A model generated the notes under the pieces. That model searched no databases and was not told the origin of the DNA. It saw only the letters and a list, made by a program, of their open reading frames with translations. Positions 39,949 to 48,974 of a DNA stretch of 64,000 bases are shown piece after piece. The stretch spans positions 34,471 through 98,470 of the forward strand of contig JBBINH010000006.1 in the NCBI GenBank assembly GCA_037443945.1, given 5' to 3'. The position numbers and the translations under genes were made by a program. Source of the stretch: SSF26 sp037443945. Its GTDB lineage: Bacteria; Chloroflexota; Anaerolineae; J102. Positions within the stretch are counted from its first letter, which is position 1. Every line of letters starts with the position of its first letter.

Positions 39949-41016
39949 ATGGTGGCGCAAGCCCTCTACATGACCGGCCCGCGCACGGTCGCATGGCGTC
40001 CCGAGCCCTTGCCGACGCTCCAACCCGGCCAGGTCCTGGTGCAAACCTTGCTTTCGGCCATCAGCGCCGGCACCGAACTGCTGATTTACCGGGGCGAGGC
40101 GCCCACCGAACTGGCTGCCGATGCCACCCTGCCCGCCCTCCAAGGCAACCTGAGCTTCCCGCTCCGCTACGGCTATGCCTGTGTGGGCCGCGTGGTGGCA
40201 ACCGCTTCGGACCTCCTTACCCCCGGTGCGCTTGTCTTCGCCTTTCATCCCCACCAGACCCACTTTGTAGCTGCGCCGGCCGAGTTGATCCCAATCCCGA
40301 CCACGCTGGACCCGGCCGATGCGGTTTTTCTGCCCAACCTGGAGACGGCGGTCAATTTCCTCCACGACGGCGCCCCGTTGCTCGGTGAAAAGGTCGTCGT
40401 CCTGGGCCAGGGGATCGTGGGGCTGCTGACGACGGCTTTGCTGGCGCGTACGGCGCCGGCAGCACTCCTGGTCCTCGACCGCTATCCTCTCCGGCGTCAA
40501 ACGGCGTTGCGCCTGGGGGCTACCGCCGCCTTCGATCCGGCCGCGCCTGACCTGGACGCGCAAATGGCGCCATGGCTGGGCGCGGAAGGCGCCGATCTGG
40601 TCTATGAGCTTTCCGGCCGGCCGGAGGCCCTCAATCTGGCCCTGAGCCTGGCCGGATTCGGCGCCCGTGTCATCATCGGCTCGTGGTATGGCCGCAAAAC
40701 CGCTCCCCTCGACCTGGGCGGCCGCTTCCATCGTAGCCGCATCCACCTTCTCGCCAGCCAGGTGAGCACGATCGCCCCCGGACTTGCGGCCCGCTGGAAC
40801 AAAGCGCGACGTCTGGGCCTGGCCCTGGAGCTGGCCGCCAGGCTGCGGCCTTCGCAGCTGATCAGCCACCGCTTTCCTTATGCCGAAGCCGCCGACGCCT
40901 TTGCTCTGCTCGATCGGCGGCCGGAAACGGCCCTGCAGGTGGTGTTGACCTATGAAGAGGCTCCGCCGGTCGGCGGCGTCGGAGGCGAAGACGCGGTTGA
41001 CCGCGAACGGCGATAA
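39949..41016 (+). CDS. Zinc-type (MDR superfamily) alcohol dehydrogenase-like protein
   Basis: A 355-residue medium-chain dehydrogenase. The GroES-like half has VLVQTLLSAISAGTELLIYRG and LQGNLSFPLRYGYACVGRVV, and the Rossmann half contains KVVVLGQGIVGLLTTALLAR (about residues 150-170) and ADLVYELSGRPEALNLAL. The usual catalytic zinc ligands (Cys in the first strand, GHE) are not evident, so it may be zinc-free and its substrate is unknown. The start chosen is the ATG at 39949. It follows the riboflavin reductase with 8 bases between, and the 67-base 3' end overlaps the convergent DUF4349 gene. Confidence 0.82.
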   Translation: MVAQALYMTGPRTVAWRPEPLPTLQPGQVLVQTLLSAISAGTELLIYRGEAPTELAADATLPALQGNLSFPLRYGYACVGRVVATASDLLTPGALVFAFHPHQTHFVAAPAELIPIPTTLDPADAVFLPNLETAVNFLHDGAPLLGEKVVVLGQGIVGLLTTALLARTAPAALLVLDRYPLRRQTALRLGATAAFDPAAPDLDAQMAPWLGAEGADLVYELSGRPEALNLALSLAGFGARVIIGSWYGRKTAPLDLGGRFHRSRIHLLASQVSTIAPGLAARWNKARRLGLALELAARLRPSQLISHRFPYAEAADAFALLDRRPETALQVVLTYEEAPPVGGVGGEDAVDRERR

Positions 41017-42044
41017 CGCCGCACCAGCCACCCGAAAACCCCGCCCACGACCACAAACGGCAACGCCAGCGGCAGCCAGAAGAGGAGCACCCCAATAAGC
41101 CCATTGGCCATCGCCCGGATGACGATCTGCAGCCGCCCGACGGCAGCCTGGGCGGCGGGAGCGGGATCCCAGGGTGGGATGGGCGTCGGCGTCGGTGTCG
41201 GCGTGACGGTGGGTGTCGGCGTCGGCGTTGGCGTGGGGGTAGGCGTAGGCCGCTCTTCCTGGACAAAGACGGTGATGAGGCTGTAGGTTGCGCGCTGTTG
41301 CAAGTAGTTCATCCGGCCCTTGATCTGCTCGATTTGCTGTTCGACCTCGCTCAGTTGCTGATTGATCTTGAGCGCCTCCTCGGCGTTCCGTGCTTGATCG
41401 AGAAAGCGGCGAATCCGGTCCGCCGTTGCTTCCAGGTTGCGCAGCCGCGCCTCCAGATCGACAAATTCCTCGCTCACATCCTGACCGGTGACGGTTTCGT
41501 TATGGACGCGCAAGGCCAGACGCCGGATTTGGTCCAATGCCGCCTCGAAATGCTCGGCCAACACGGCGATTTGCACCGTTGCGTAGTGGTAGCCGGCCTC
41601 TTCGCGCATCTGACTGCTGAGCACATAGCCGCCATACGTTACGGCCAGAGTGGCCAGACGGTCCACGGTAGTCGGTGTGTTCGCCACCACAAGATCAAAT
41701 TCGGCGTTCTTGATGACCATGCGTTGGCCAACCGGCAAGCTCGCAGGCAAGGATAACCGCCCGGCCGGCGGCGCTGAGACGGCGCCCTCCCCGCCCCGGC
41801 CCTCCACGAACGGAGCCGGTGTCGGCTTCACCAGCTCTGTCACCCTCTCGACAACCTCTGCCGTCACAACCGGAGGCGGCTCGGGCGGGGGCATGGTGGG
41901 GATGGCCGCTTGCGTGCGCCCATCCTCCTTCGGCGGTGATTCGAGCGCGGCCGGCGCGAAAACCCGAGGTTGCGGCGCCGCGCAGGCCGTCATCCCCAGA
42001 AGAAAGACGGCCATCAGCCCTAAACGGACAAAGGTAAGGACCAT
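40950..42044 (-). CDS. DUF4349-domain lipoprotein with Pro-Thr linker
   Basis: A 364-residue protein starting MVLTFVRLGLMAVFLLGMTACAAP, a signal peptide with lipobox MTAC. The DUF4349 core begins at about residue 130 (MVIKNAEFDLVVANTPTTVDRLATLAVTYGGYV) and continues through RRLALRVHNETVTGQDVSEEFVDLEARLRN and a coiled coil (AEEALKINQQLSEVEQQIEQIKGRMNYL). A (Pro-Thr)n tract follows, then a C-terminal transmembrane helix (IGVLLFWLPLALPFVVVGGVFGW) and a basic tail. Function unknown; it should sit at the cell envelope. The final 67 bases overlap the convergent dehydrogenase gene. Confidence 0.82.
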   Translation of the reverse strand: MVLTFVRLGLMAVFLLGMTACAAPQPRVFAPAALESPPKEDGRTQAAIPTMPPPEPPPVVTAEVVERVTELVKPTPAPFVEGRGGEGAVSAPPAGRLSLPASLPVGQRMVIKNAEFDLVVANTPTTVDRLATLAVTYGGYVLSSQMREEAGYHYATVQIAVLAEHFEAALDQIRRLALRVHNETVTGQDVSEEFVDLEARLRNLEATADRIRRFLDQARNAEEALKINQQLSEVEQQIEQIKGRMNYLQQRATYSLITVFVQEERPTPTPTPTPTPTPTVTPTPTPTPIPPWDPAPAAQAAVGRLQIVIRAMANGLIGVLLFWLPLALPFVVVGGVFGWLVRRYRRSRSTASSPPTPPTGGASS

Positions 42045-42250
42045 AAGTCGCTCCGACGCGGAACCGTGCTGCCGAACTTCGTCTACCGGGAAGACGCCGA
42101 TAGACCGATAGAGGTTCCGGCCCGCCTTTGCGGATTGCGTGTGATGCCTCCTGGACGACATGGGATACGTCCCCCGCTGCGCAACGACGCCTGCGAGCCT
42201 GACCGGATGTCTCGCAAACTCGAACGTGGGTACGTTTTCCGGCCCATGGC

Positions 42251-42291
42251 CCTTGCGAAGCATCCAAAATCCGTTCGCGGTCTTCGCAAGG
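42251..42291. promoter_or_regulatory. Perfect 10-bp inverted repeat overlapping the -35 region upstream of kbl
   Basis: CCTTGCGAAG (42251-42260) and CTTCGCAAGG (42282-42291) are exact reverse complements with a 21-base spacer. The right arm overlaps TTCGCA (42283-42288), a plausible -35 that is 18 bases before TATACT (42307-42312). It could be an operator or a hairpin. The remaining 42045-42394 gap shows no gene. Confidence 0.45.
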
Positions 42292-42306
42292 TGCGGACGT
42301 GTAGGC

Positions 42307-42312
42307 TATACT
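42307..42312 (+). promoter_or_regulatory. -10 box upstream of kbl
   Basis: TATACT is spaced 18 bases after TTCGCA, with the predicted start about 76 bases before the kbl ATG. Confidence 0.4.
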
Positions 42313-42394
42313 GAAGTCAGTCCGGCCGATTGCTTTGCGAAAGCGGTCGTTCCGGTATCGGCTCCCTTCTGTTTTTGGCTGCGAGTGTGAAACC

Positions 42395-43582
42395 ATGAGC
42401 ACCGATAAACTGGCCTTCATTCGCGCCGAACTCGACCGACTGGCCGCCGATCATCTTCTCATCACCATTCGCACCGTGGCCTCGCCGGCGGATGCTTGGA
42501 TGATCGTGGACGGGCGGCGTGTGCTCAACTTCTGCACGAACAACTACCTGGGTCTGGCGAACCATCCCCGGCTCAAGCAGGCGGCGCAAGAGGCCGTAGA
42601 GCGATGGGGTGTAGGGCCGGCTGCCGTGCGTACCATTGCCGGCACCACCACCCTCCACCTCGAGCTGGAGCGGCGTCTGGCTGCCTTCAAAGGCGTCGAG
42701 GACGCGCTTTTCGTCCAAAGCGGTTTCAACGCCAACCAGGCCGTCATCCCACCCCTGGTCGGCAAAGAGGACGTCATCTTCTCCGACCGGCTCAACCATG
42801 CCTCCATTATCGATGGCTGCCGCCTTTCCGGTGCCCAAATCATCGTCTACGAGCATGGCGACCCGGAAGATGCCGAAGCCAAAATCCGTGAGCATCTCCC
42901 CCGTTACCGCCGGGGCTTGCTTGTCACCGATGGGGTCTTCAGCATGGACGGCGACATCGCCCCGCTGGACCGGTTGTACGCCATCGCCGAGCGCTACGGC
43001 GTGCTGACGATGGTGGATGATGCCCACGGCGAAGGCGTTTTGGGGCGCGGAGGCCGCGGCATTGTCGATCATTTTGGGCTCCATGGCAAATTCGATATCG
43101 AGATCGGCACCCTCTCCAAGGCCTTCGGCGTGGTTGGCGGGGTGATTGCCGGCAAAAAACTCATCATCGATTACATTCGCCAGAAAGCGCGACCGTTTCT
43201 CTTCTCTTCGGCCACCACGCCGGCCGATACGGCCGCCTGTCTGGCCGCAGTCGAACTGTTAGAGGCCAGCGAGGAGCGGGTACAGCGGCTGTGGGAGAAT
43301 ACCCACTATCTGCGCCAGGCCCTGCAGCAGCTCGGCTTCAATACCGGCCGCAGCCAAACCCCCATCCTGCCCATCCTGTTGGGCGACGCCGCTTTGGCGC
43401 AACAGTTCAGCCGCCGTCTCTTCGAGGAGGGGGTTTTCGCCATGGCCATCGGCTATCCCACGGTGCCGCGCGGCCAGGCGCGTATCCGTGTCATGAATAC
43501 CGCTGCCCACACCCGTGCCGACCTGGATTTCGGCATCGCAGCTTTTGCCAAAGTCGGACGGGAACTGGGAGTCATTGCCTGA
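42395..43582 (+). CDS. kbl: Glycine C-acetyltransferase (2-amino-3-ketobutyrate CoA ligase)
   Basis: A 395-residue fold-type I PLP enzyme. The PLP lysine lies in EIGTLSKAFGVVGGVIAG (about residue 240), with LNFCTNNYLGLANHP and AVRTIAGTTTLHLELERRLAAF at the N-terminus and DDAHGEGVLGRGGRG before the lysine. The length and NNYLG/DAHGEGVLG pattern favour Kbl over 8-amino-7-oxononanoate synthase, which it resembles. It splits 2-amino-3-ketobutyrate (from threonine) into glycine and acetyl-CoA. No threonine dehydrogenase gene is adjacent, so the substrate identity is moderately certain. The start at 42395 follows the -10 box; the frame opens 20 codons earlier. Confidence 0.85.
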   Translation: MSTDKLAFIRAELDRLAADHLLITIRTVASPADAWMIVDGRRVLNFCTNNYLGLANHPRLKQAAQEAVERWGVGPAAVRTIAGTTTLHLELERRLAAFKGVEDALFVQSGFNANQAVIPPLVGKEDVIFSDRLNHASIIDGCRLSGAQIIVYEHGDPEDAEAKIREHLPRYRRGLLVTDGVFSMDGDIAPLDRLYAIAERYGVLTMVDDAHGEGVLGRGGRGIVDHFGLHGKFDIEIGTLSKAFGVVGGVIAGKKLIIDYIRQKARPFLFSSATTPADTAACLAAVELLEASEERVQRLWENTHYLRQALQQLGFNTGRSQTPILPILLGDAALAQQFSRRLFEEGVFAMAIGYPTVPRGQARIRVMNTAAHTRADLDFGIAAFAKVGRELGVIA

Positions 43583-43678
43583 CGCTTCGCCGCAGGTTTC
43601 TGTAGCTCAGAATCGGCGCCCTGCAAGTCGCTCCGACCGCCCGTCTCTTCGACCCTTTGGCCGCTAAACCCGCAGGAG

Positions 43679-43836
43679 GTAACTGCCTACATAGCAACTG
43701 AAGTCGTCCGTCACAGGCCTTCGGCCTCCGGTCGGCCTGCACCGACCCGGTCGCGTCGGCGTGGGCCGACGCCCGGCACAATAGGCTCAGGGAGGCCGAT
43801 TCTCAAGCGGCGCACTGTGGCGGACAGCCTCATTAC
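43679..43836. repeat. Dispersed intergenic repeat, copy B
   Basis: Shares the same ordered blocks as 10689-10800, with an extra GC-rich insert of three small hairpins (around 43718-43775). It lies in the 311-base gap between kbl and glpX, which contains no gene. Copies A and B are roughly 60-70 percent alike in their shared blocks by eye. Confidence 0.6.
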
Positions 43837-43893
43837 CGCAGGAAACCGAATCGTTCCGTCCCTTTTTTCCATTCCCTTATTGAGAGCGTTACG

Positions 43894-44880
43894 ATGAGCG
43901 AACGTCCCGACCGCAACCTGGCCCTTGAACTCGTGCGTGTGACCGAGGCGGCAGCCCTGGCCGCCGGCCGTTGGATGGGACGCGGCGACAAAAACGCCGC
44001 CGACCAGGCCGCCGTCGATGCCATGCGGAAAGTCCTGAGCACCATTGCCATGGACGGTGTCATCGTCATCGGCGAGGGCGAAAAAGACCAGGCCCCCATG
44101 CTCTACAACGGCGAACGGTTAGGCATGGCCGACCAGCCCAAGGTGGATATCGCCGTCGACCCCATCGACGGCACCCGCCTGACGGCCGAGGGCAACAACG
44201 GCGCCCTCTCTGTGATCGCTTTGGCCGAACGTGGCTCGATGTACTATCCCCACCATCTCGTGTATATGGACAAAATCGCCGTCGGGCCGGAGTGTCGCGG
44301 GGTTGTGGACATCAACGCACCGCCGGCCGAAAATCTGCAACGGATCGCCCGGGCCCTCAAGCGGGACGTGAACGACCTCACGGTCATGATCCTGAACCGC
44401 CCCCGCCATGCCGATTTGATCGCGGCCGTGCGCAAGGCCGGCGCCCGCATCCGCCTGATCAGCGATGGCGATGTGGCCGGCGCCATTGCTGCGGCCATGC
44501 CCGAATCGGGCATTGAGGTGCTCATGGGGATTGGCGGCTCGCCCGAGGCCGTCATTGCGGCGGCGGCGCTGAAATGCCTGGGTGGCGAAATCCAATGCAA
44601 ACCCTGGCCTCGGGACGAAGACGAGCGGCGTCGGGCCATCGAAATAGGCCTTGACCTCGATAAAGTCCTCAAAACCGACGACCTGGTACAGGGCGACAAC
44701 GTCTTCTTTGCGGCCACAGGGATCACGAACGGCGAACTCTTGCGGGGCGTGCGCTATTTCGGTGGCGGCGCCGTCACGCATAGCATCGTCATGCGGTCTC
44801 GTTCCGGCACCCTGCGCCTGATCACGGCCACCCATCGCCTGGACAAGCTCATGCGCTACAGCGTTGTCGACTACGGCTAG
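43894..44880 (+). CDS. glpX: Class II fructose-1,6-bisphosphatase
   Basis: A 328-residue GlpX-type phosphatase. Recognisable elements are GEGEKDQAPMLYNGERLG (about residues 66-83), VDPIDGTRLTAEGNNGALSVIA (metal-binding DPIDGT), and MGIGGSPEAVIAAAALKCLGGEIQ, with a FFAATGITNGELLRGVRY near the C-terminus. It dephosphorylates fructose 1,6-bisphosphate in gluconeogenesis or the Calvin-type cycle; no other cycle genes are in the window. ppx follows after five bases, suggesting one transcript. Confidence 0.93.
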   Translation: MSERPDRNLALELVRVTEAAALAAGRWMGRGDKNAADQAAVDAMRKVLSTIAMDGVIVIGEGEKDQAPMLYNGERLGMADQPKVDIAVDPIDGTRLTAEGNNGALSVIALAERGSMYYPHHLVYMDKIAVGPECRGVVDINAPPAENLQRIARALKRDVNDLTVMILNRPRHADLIAAVRKAGARIRLISDGDVAGAIAAAMPESGIEVLMGIGGSPEAVIAAAALKCLGGEIQCKPWPRDEDERRRAIEIGLDLDKVLKTDDLVQGDNVFFAATGITNGELLRGVRYFGGGAVTHSIVMRSRSGTLRLITATHRLDKLMRYSVVDYG

Positions 44881-44885
44881 CCCGG

Positions 44886-46469
44886 ATGAGTGCCATGGTC
44901 CAACGTCTGGGCATCGTCGATCTGGGTTCGAATACAACCCGGTTGGTTATTTACGAATACGAACCGGGCTATCGCTTTCGCCTGGCCGATGAGGTACGCG
45001 AGATCGTGCGGTTGCGCGAAGGCATGGGCGAGACGAACATCCTGCGCGCGGCCGCCATCAAACGCGCCCTCAATGCCCTGCGCATGTTCCATGCCCTGTG
45101 TCGCGCCATGAACGTAGCCGATGTGACCGTGGTGGCCACGAGTGCCGTGCGCGACAGCGCCAACAGCGCCCCGCTCCTGGCCCGGGCGCAGGCCGAGACC
45201 GGCTGGCCGCTGCGGGTGCTTTCGGGCGAGGAAGAGGGCTACTACGGCGCCCTCGGCGCCATCAACTCGACCGGTCTGTGCGAAGGCTATGTCCTCGACC
45301 TTGGCGGCGGCAGCGTGCAGGTCACCGAAGTGCGACAAGGGCTGCCGGGGCGAAGCGTCAGCCTGCCTTTAGGCGCCTTACGCCTGACCGAGTTGTTCCT
45401 GGGCAGCGATCAGGTGAAGCCGGAGCGGGTGGCCCGCTTGCTGGCCTATGTACAACAGCAGCTGGCCGATCTGGACTGGTTTCGAGCCCAACCCGGCGAT
45501 AGCCTTGTCGCCATCGGCGGCACCATCCGCAATCTGGCCCAGATCGACCAGGCGCAACGGCAACTGCCTCTGGACACCGTGCAGGGCTACACCCTGAAGG
45601 CGGCTGCCATCCACGAATTGGCCGACCGTCTCTGGCGGCTTTCGCTCAAGCGGCGGCTGACCGTGCCGGGCATGCAGGACGATCGCGCCGATATCATCCA
45701 CGCCGGCGCCCTTGTGTACAGCGCCCTCTTACGACACAGCGGCTTTGACGAACTGACCGTCACCCGCCAGGGCCTGCGCGAAGGGGTGTTTTACGAACGG
45801 TTCCTGGCCGATCAGGAGCAACCCATCTTTGCCGACCTGCGCCGTTTCAGCGTGCTCAACCTGGCCCGTTGCTTCGGCGCCGACCACGTCCACAGCCATC
45901 ACGTTGCCCATCTGGCTCTGCGGCTGTTCGACGAGCTCGCTGCAGCCCACCGCCTCGACCCGGCATATCGCCAGCTCCTGTGGGCCGCAGGTCTTCTGCA
46001 CGACATCGGCACCACCATCGACTATCAGTACCATCACCTCCACTCGGCCTACATCGTCCTGGCCCACGACCTGCCCGGCTACACCCCGCGCGAACTGGCC
46101 CTCATTGCCCTCCTGTGTCGTTACCATCGCAGCCGGGGTACGCCCAAGGCCGGCGAACTGAGCCCCCTCCTCACGGCGGCCGATGAGCACGCTCTGAAAC
46201 CGCTGGCCGGGATGCTGCGCCTGGCCGAGTATCTGGAACGCGGGCGCCATCAGGTCATCCGCGATGTGCGCTGCCATCTCGATCCGGGCCAGCATTGGCT
46301 GCAGATCGAAGCCCTGGCCGCAGGCAATGCGGCTATGGAACTCTGGGATGCCGGCCGCAACACCGATGTCCTGGCCGAGGCCCTGGGGGTCACCGTCGAA
46401 TTGGTCGAGGGGATATGGCCGGACGCCAGAACGGCCGCCGTGGCTGCTGCACCGGCGCCCACCGGCTAG
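44886..46469 (+). CDS. Exopolyphosphatase/GppA-family phosphatase with HD-type domain
   Basis: A 527-residue Ppx/GppA protein. The sugar-kinase/Hsp70-like N-terminal half has VDLGSNTTRLVIYE, VATSAVRDSAN, GYVLDLGGGSVQVTEV and LVAIGGTIRNLAQ. The C-terminal half contains HHVAHLALRLFDEL, LWAAGLLHDIGTTIDYQYHHLHSAY and ALIALLCRYHRS, an HD-like metal-binding arrangement found in the longer Ppx forms. It hydrolyses inorganic polyphosphate or pppGpp. It is five bases after glpX and converges on the phosphoglycerate-mutase-like gene. Confidence 0.88.
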   Translation: MSAMVQRLGIVDLGSNTTRLVIYEYEPGYRFRLADEVREIVRLREGMGETNILRAAAIKRALNALRMFHALCRAMNVADVTVVATSAVRDSANSAPLLARAQAETGWPLRVLSGEEEGYYGALGAINSTGLCEGYVLDLGGGSVQVTEVRQGLPGRSVSLPLGALRLTELFLGSDQVKPERVARLLAYVQQQLADLDWFRAQPGDSLVAIGGTIRNLAQIDQAQRQLPLDTVQGYTLKAAAIHELADRLWRLSLKRRLTVPGMQDDRADIIHAGALVYSALLRHSGFDELTVTRQGLREGVFYERFLADQEQPIFADLRRFSVLNLARCFGADHVHSHHVAHLALRLFDELAAAHRLDPAYRQLLWAAGLLHDIGTTIDYQYHHLHSAYIVLAHDLPGYTPRELALIALLCRYHRSRGTPKAGELSPLLTAADEHALKPLAGMLRLAEYLERGRHQVIRDVRCHLDPGQHWLQIEALAAGNAAMELWDAGRNTDVLAEALGVTVELVEGIWPDARTAAVAAAPAPTG

Positions 46470-46520
46470 AACCGCCGGCGACCGTGCCGATAAGCCCTGG
46501 CCGACTCCCCCCAATCCTGC

Positions 46521-47168
46521 TCAGAGATCGCCCAGGTGGCTGCAATCACCCCACGTTTCCAGCAGCCAGCCGTCCTCCTGATAAACAAAGACATTGAGCG
46601 CCGTGTGACGGACGGTAAACCGTCGCGAACGCGCCAGCGGCAGGCCCAACACGTGACGGAGTAAACTTGCCAACACGCCGCCGTGGGTCACAACGAGCAC
46701 GGTAGCCCCGGCGTGATGCGCTTTCATCTCCTCGAACCAGGCCACCGAGCGCTCGTGGAGCTGCCGCAGACTTTCGCCGCCGGGCATGACATAGTCGGGA
46801 TCCAGACTCTGATGCCGCGCCCAATCCTCCGGGTAGGAGGCGGCGATCTCCTCGGCGCTCAGGCTCTGGAAGATGCCGTAGTGACGCTCGCGCAGGCGGG
46901 CGTCCTGATGAATGACATGCCCCGTGTGGGCGGCGATGCGTTCGGCCGTGTGGCGGGCGCGGCCCAGGTCACTGCTGTAGAGATAATCGATCGGCCACGT
47001 CGCCAGGCGCCGCCCCAAAGCCTCGGCCTGGGCAATGCCACGGGCGGTCAACGAGCCGTCGAGCTGCCCCTGCCAGCGCCCCCTGGCATTCTCGACGGTC
47101 TCCCCGTGGCGAACGACCAGAAAAACCGTACACCCGGTAGAAGCCACGGCGGAAACAGGAAGGCCCAT
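46521..47168 (-). CDS. Histidine-phosphatase (phosphoglycerate-mutase-like) superfamily protein
   Basis: A 215-residue branch 1 histidine phosphatase. The phosphorylated His is in FLVVRHGETVENARGRWQG (RHGE at about residues 20-23), with RLRERHYGIFQSL carrying the catalytic Glu/Arg region and VLVVTHGGVLASLL holding the second His. The family includes alpha-ribazole phosphatase, phosphoglycerate mutase and sugar phosphatases; the sequence alone does not fix the substrate. It lies 32 bases downstream of rfbB on the same strand. Confidence 0.85.
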   Translation of the reverse strand: MGLPVSAVASTGCTVFLVVRHGETVENARGRWQGQLDGSLTARGIAQAEALGRRLATWPIDYLYSSDLGRARHTAERIAAHTGHVIHQDARLRERHYGIFQSLSAEEIAASYPEDWARHQSLDPDYVMPGGESLRQLHERSVAWFEEMKAHHAGATVLVVTHGGVLASLLRHVLGLPLARSRRFTVRHTALNVFVYQEDGWLLETWGDCSHLGDL

Positions 47169-47200
47169 AAGCAGAAGCAGGGAAACCTCGTTTTGGAGCT

Positions 47201-48250
47201 TTAGCGCGCTGCAGAGGTATCCTCGTGAACCGCAATGACTTTGCGGTTTCCGTACATTCTTTCGTAATACTCGCGAAACTCACCCTCTTTGAGGGGGCGC
47301 CACCACCATTCGTTGTCGCGATACCAGCGCACGGTGCGGCGGATGGCGGCCTCGCAGTCGTGCCGGGGTTCCCAGCCCAAGCTCCGGATTTTGCTGATGT
47401 CCAGGGCATAGCGCCGGTCATGACCGGGCCGATCCTCGACATGACGGATCAGACTGGTCGGTGCGCCCAGCTCGTCGAGCAAGATGGACACCATGGTGAG
47501 GTTTTCGATCTCCTGACCGCTGCCGATGTTGTAGATCTCCCCCGGCTGCCCGCGGTGGAGCACGAGGTCAATGGCCTCGCAATGGTCCCCCACCCATTGA
47601 TAGTCGCGCATCTGGCGGCCATCGCCGTAAACCGGCAACGGCTTGCCCTCCAGAGCATTGGTGACAAACAGCGGCACCACCTTTTCGGGGTACTGATACG
47701 GCCCGATGTTATTTGAGCCGCGGGTGATGGTCACCGGCAGGCCGTAGGTTGTCCAATAGGCCAGGGTGAGCAGATCGGCGCCGGCCTTGCTGGCGGCATA
47801 GGGACTGCGCGGGGCGACCGGATCGGTCTCGGTCGCATAACGGCCGGGCGGGATGTGGCCGTAAACCTCGTCGGTCGAAATTTGATGATATCGTTCTACC
47901 CGATGCCGTCGCGCGGCTTCCAGCAGCACATACGTACCCACAACATCGGTTTGAATAAACGCGCCGGGGTTCAGAATCGAACGATCGACATGGGTTTCTG
48001 CGGCGAAGTTGACGATCGTATCGATCTCATAATCGCACATGGTTTTTTCAACCATGGCAGCATCACAAATATCTCCCCTAACAAAGGCGTAACGCGGATC
48101 GTTGCTAATATCGGCCAAATTGGTCAGATTACCCGCATAAGTCAATTTATCATAGACGACAACACGATAATCAGGGTAATTCTTTAGCAAGTAACGCACA
48201 AAATTTGAGCCTATAAAACCGGCGCCACCGGTGATAAGGAAGTTACGCAT
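47201..48250 (-). CDS. rfbB: dTDP-glucose 4,6-dehydratase
   Basis: A 349-residue extended SDR. NAD-binding FLITGGAGFIGSNFVRYLL, the catalytic STDEVYGHIPPG (Thr-Asp-Glu set), YAASKAGADLLTLAYWTTYGLPVTITRGSNNIGPYQYPEKVVPLFV and RDYQWVGDHCEAIDLVL are all typical. It makes dTDP-4-keto-6-deoxyglucose, the branch point to dTDP-rhamnose and other deoxysugars. rfbA lies one gene upstream on the same strand; rfbC and rfbD are not visible in the window. The C-terminal region is AT-poor like its neighbours, but 47840-48250 is locally AT-richer. Confidence 0.95.
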   Translation of the reverse strand: MRNFLITGGAGFIGSNFVRYLLKNYPDYRVVVYDKLTYAGNLTNLADISNDPRYAFVRGDICDAAMVEKTMCDYEIDTIVNFAAETHVDRSILNPGAFIQTDVVGTYVLLEAARRHRVERYHQISTDEVYGHIPPGRYATETDPVAPRSPYAASKAGADLLTLAYWTTYGLPVTITRGSNNIGPYQYPEKVVPLFVTNALEGKPLPVYGDGRQMRDYQWVGDHCEAIDLVLHRGQPGEIYNIGSGQEIENLTMVSILLDELGAPTSLIRHVEDRPGHDRRYALDISKIRSLGWEPRHDCEAAIRRTVRWYRDNEWWWRPLKEGEFREYYERMYGNRKVIAVHEDTSAAR

Positions 48251-48272
48251 AACGCATCAAATAAAATAATCA

Positions 48273-48971
48273 CTAAACAGAGGGGGTAGTAAGCGATGAT
48301 GTGCTATCGAGTAGATCGAAGCTACGGCTGAGAGTGAGAGAGGGAACCCGGCGGAACACAGGCAGCAAGTCCTCGTCGCCGGACACAAGAGGGAGCTGGC
48401 GCTCCCGTTCATCGGGAGCCGCTGCCGCCAGCAGAAAAGGGACATCGCCCCGCTCGAAAAGCAACGCGCCGGCTGCCGCGATCTCCTCACGGGCCTGCTC
48501 GAGCCGGCGCTCCATGGCCGGTAGGACTTGACGGGCGAGATGTTCGGCAAAGGCCGAACCCTGCTGGGCATGTCCGGCATGATAGGCCGGACAAAAACGT
48601 TCGGCCCAAAACTGTTCGGCCAGGCGGAAGGCCGGCGAAAGCAGATCGGCATACACCGTCACATCGAGCGTCGCCCCCAGGCACTCGCTGCGCACCATGG
48701 CCATGACCTGTACCGGCCGCAGGTCGAAATAGGCGCCGGGGTCGAAATGCTGCCAGTGGCGGTAAGCGGTGGGTAGTCGATGCAAACGCTCGGCGAGCAG
48801 GGCCACGGCATCGGCCAAACGGTTGTAACGCTGCGCGTGGCGGCCGTACACAGGCACGCGATAGGCCGGCACCAGCGGTGCCTGGAGCAACAAACGGGCA
48901 GTACTCCGGCAGGGCCATACCCGTTCCGGTGCGGTCAGAGCGGCGATAAGCGCGGGCAGCGAGCAGGGCAC
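48273..48971 (-). CDS. Uncharacterised protein between rfbA and rfbB
   Basis: A 232-residue protein I do not recognise. It is rich in Leu, Ala and Arg, without signal peptide or clear membrane segment. Features include a patch YRVPVYGRHAQRYNRLADAVALLAERLHRLP and a helical stretch AMERRLEQAREEIAAAGALLF. Four cysteines are scattered and do not form a metal motif. It starts three bases after the rfbA stop and ends 22 bases before rfbB, so it is part of the deoxysugar operon. A role in nucleotide-sugar or polysaccharide metabolism is only suggested by position. Confidence 0.55.
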   Translation of the reverse strand: MPCSLPALIAALTAPERVWPCRSTARLLLQAPLVPAYRVPVYGRHAQRYNRLADAVALLAERLHRLPTAYRHWQHFDPGAYFDLRPVQVMAMVRSECLGATLDVTVYADLLSPAFRLAEQFWAERFCPAYHAGHAQQGSAFAEHLARQVLPAMERRLEQAREEIAAAGALLFERGDVPFLLAAAAPDERERQLPLVSGDEDLLPVFRRVPSLTLSRSFDLLDSTSSLTTPSV

Positions 48972-48974
48972 AGG

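Noticed and set aside
41170..41260. Tandem repeat of GGCGTC-type units
   Set aside because: Encodes a Pro-Thr linker of the DUF4349 lipoprotein; low-complexity coding sequence rather than an element. The same applies to 63900-64000.
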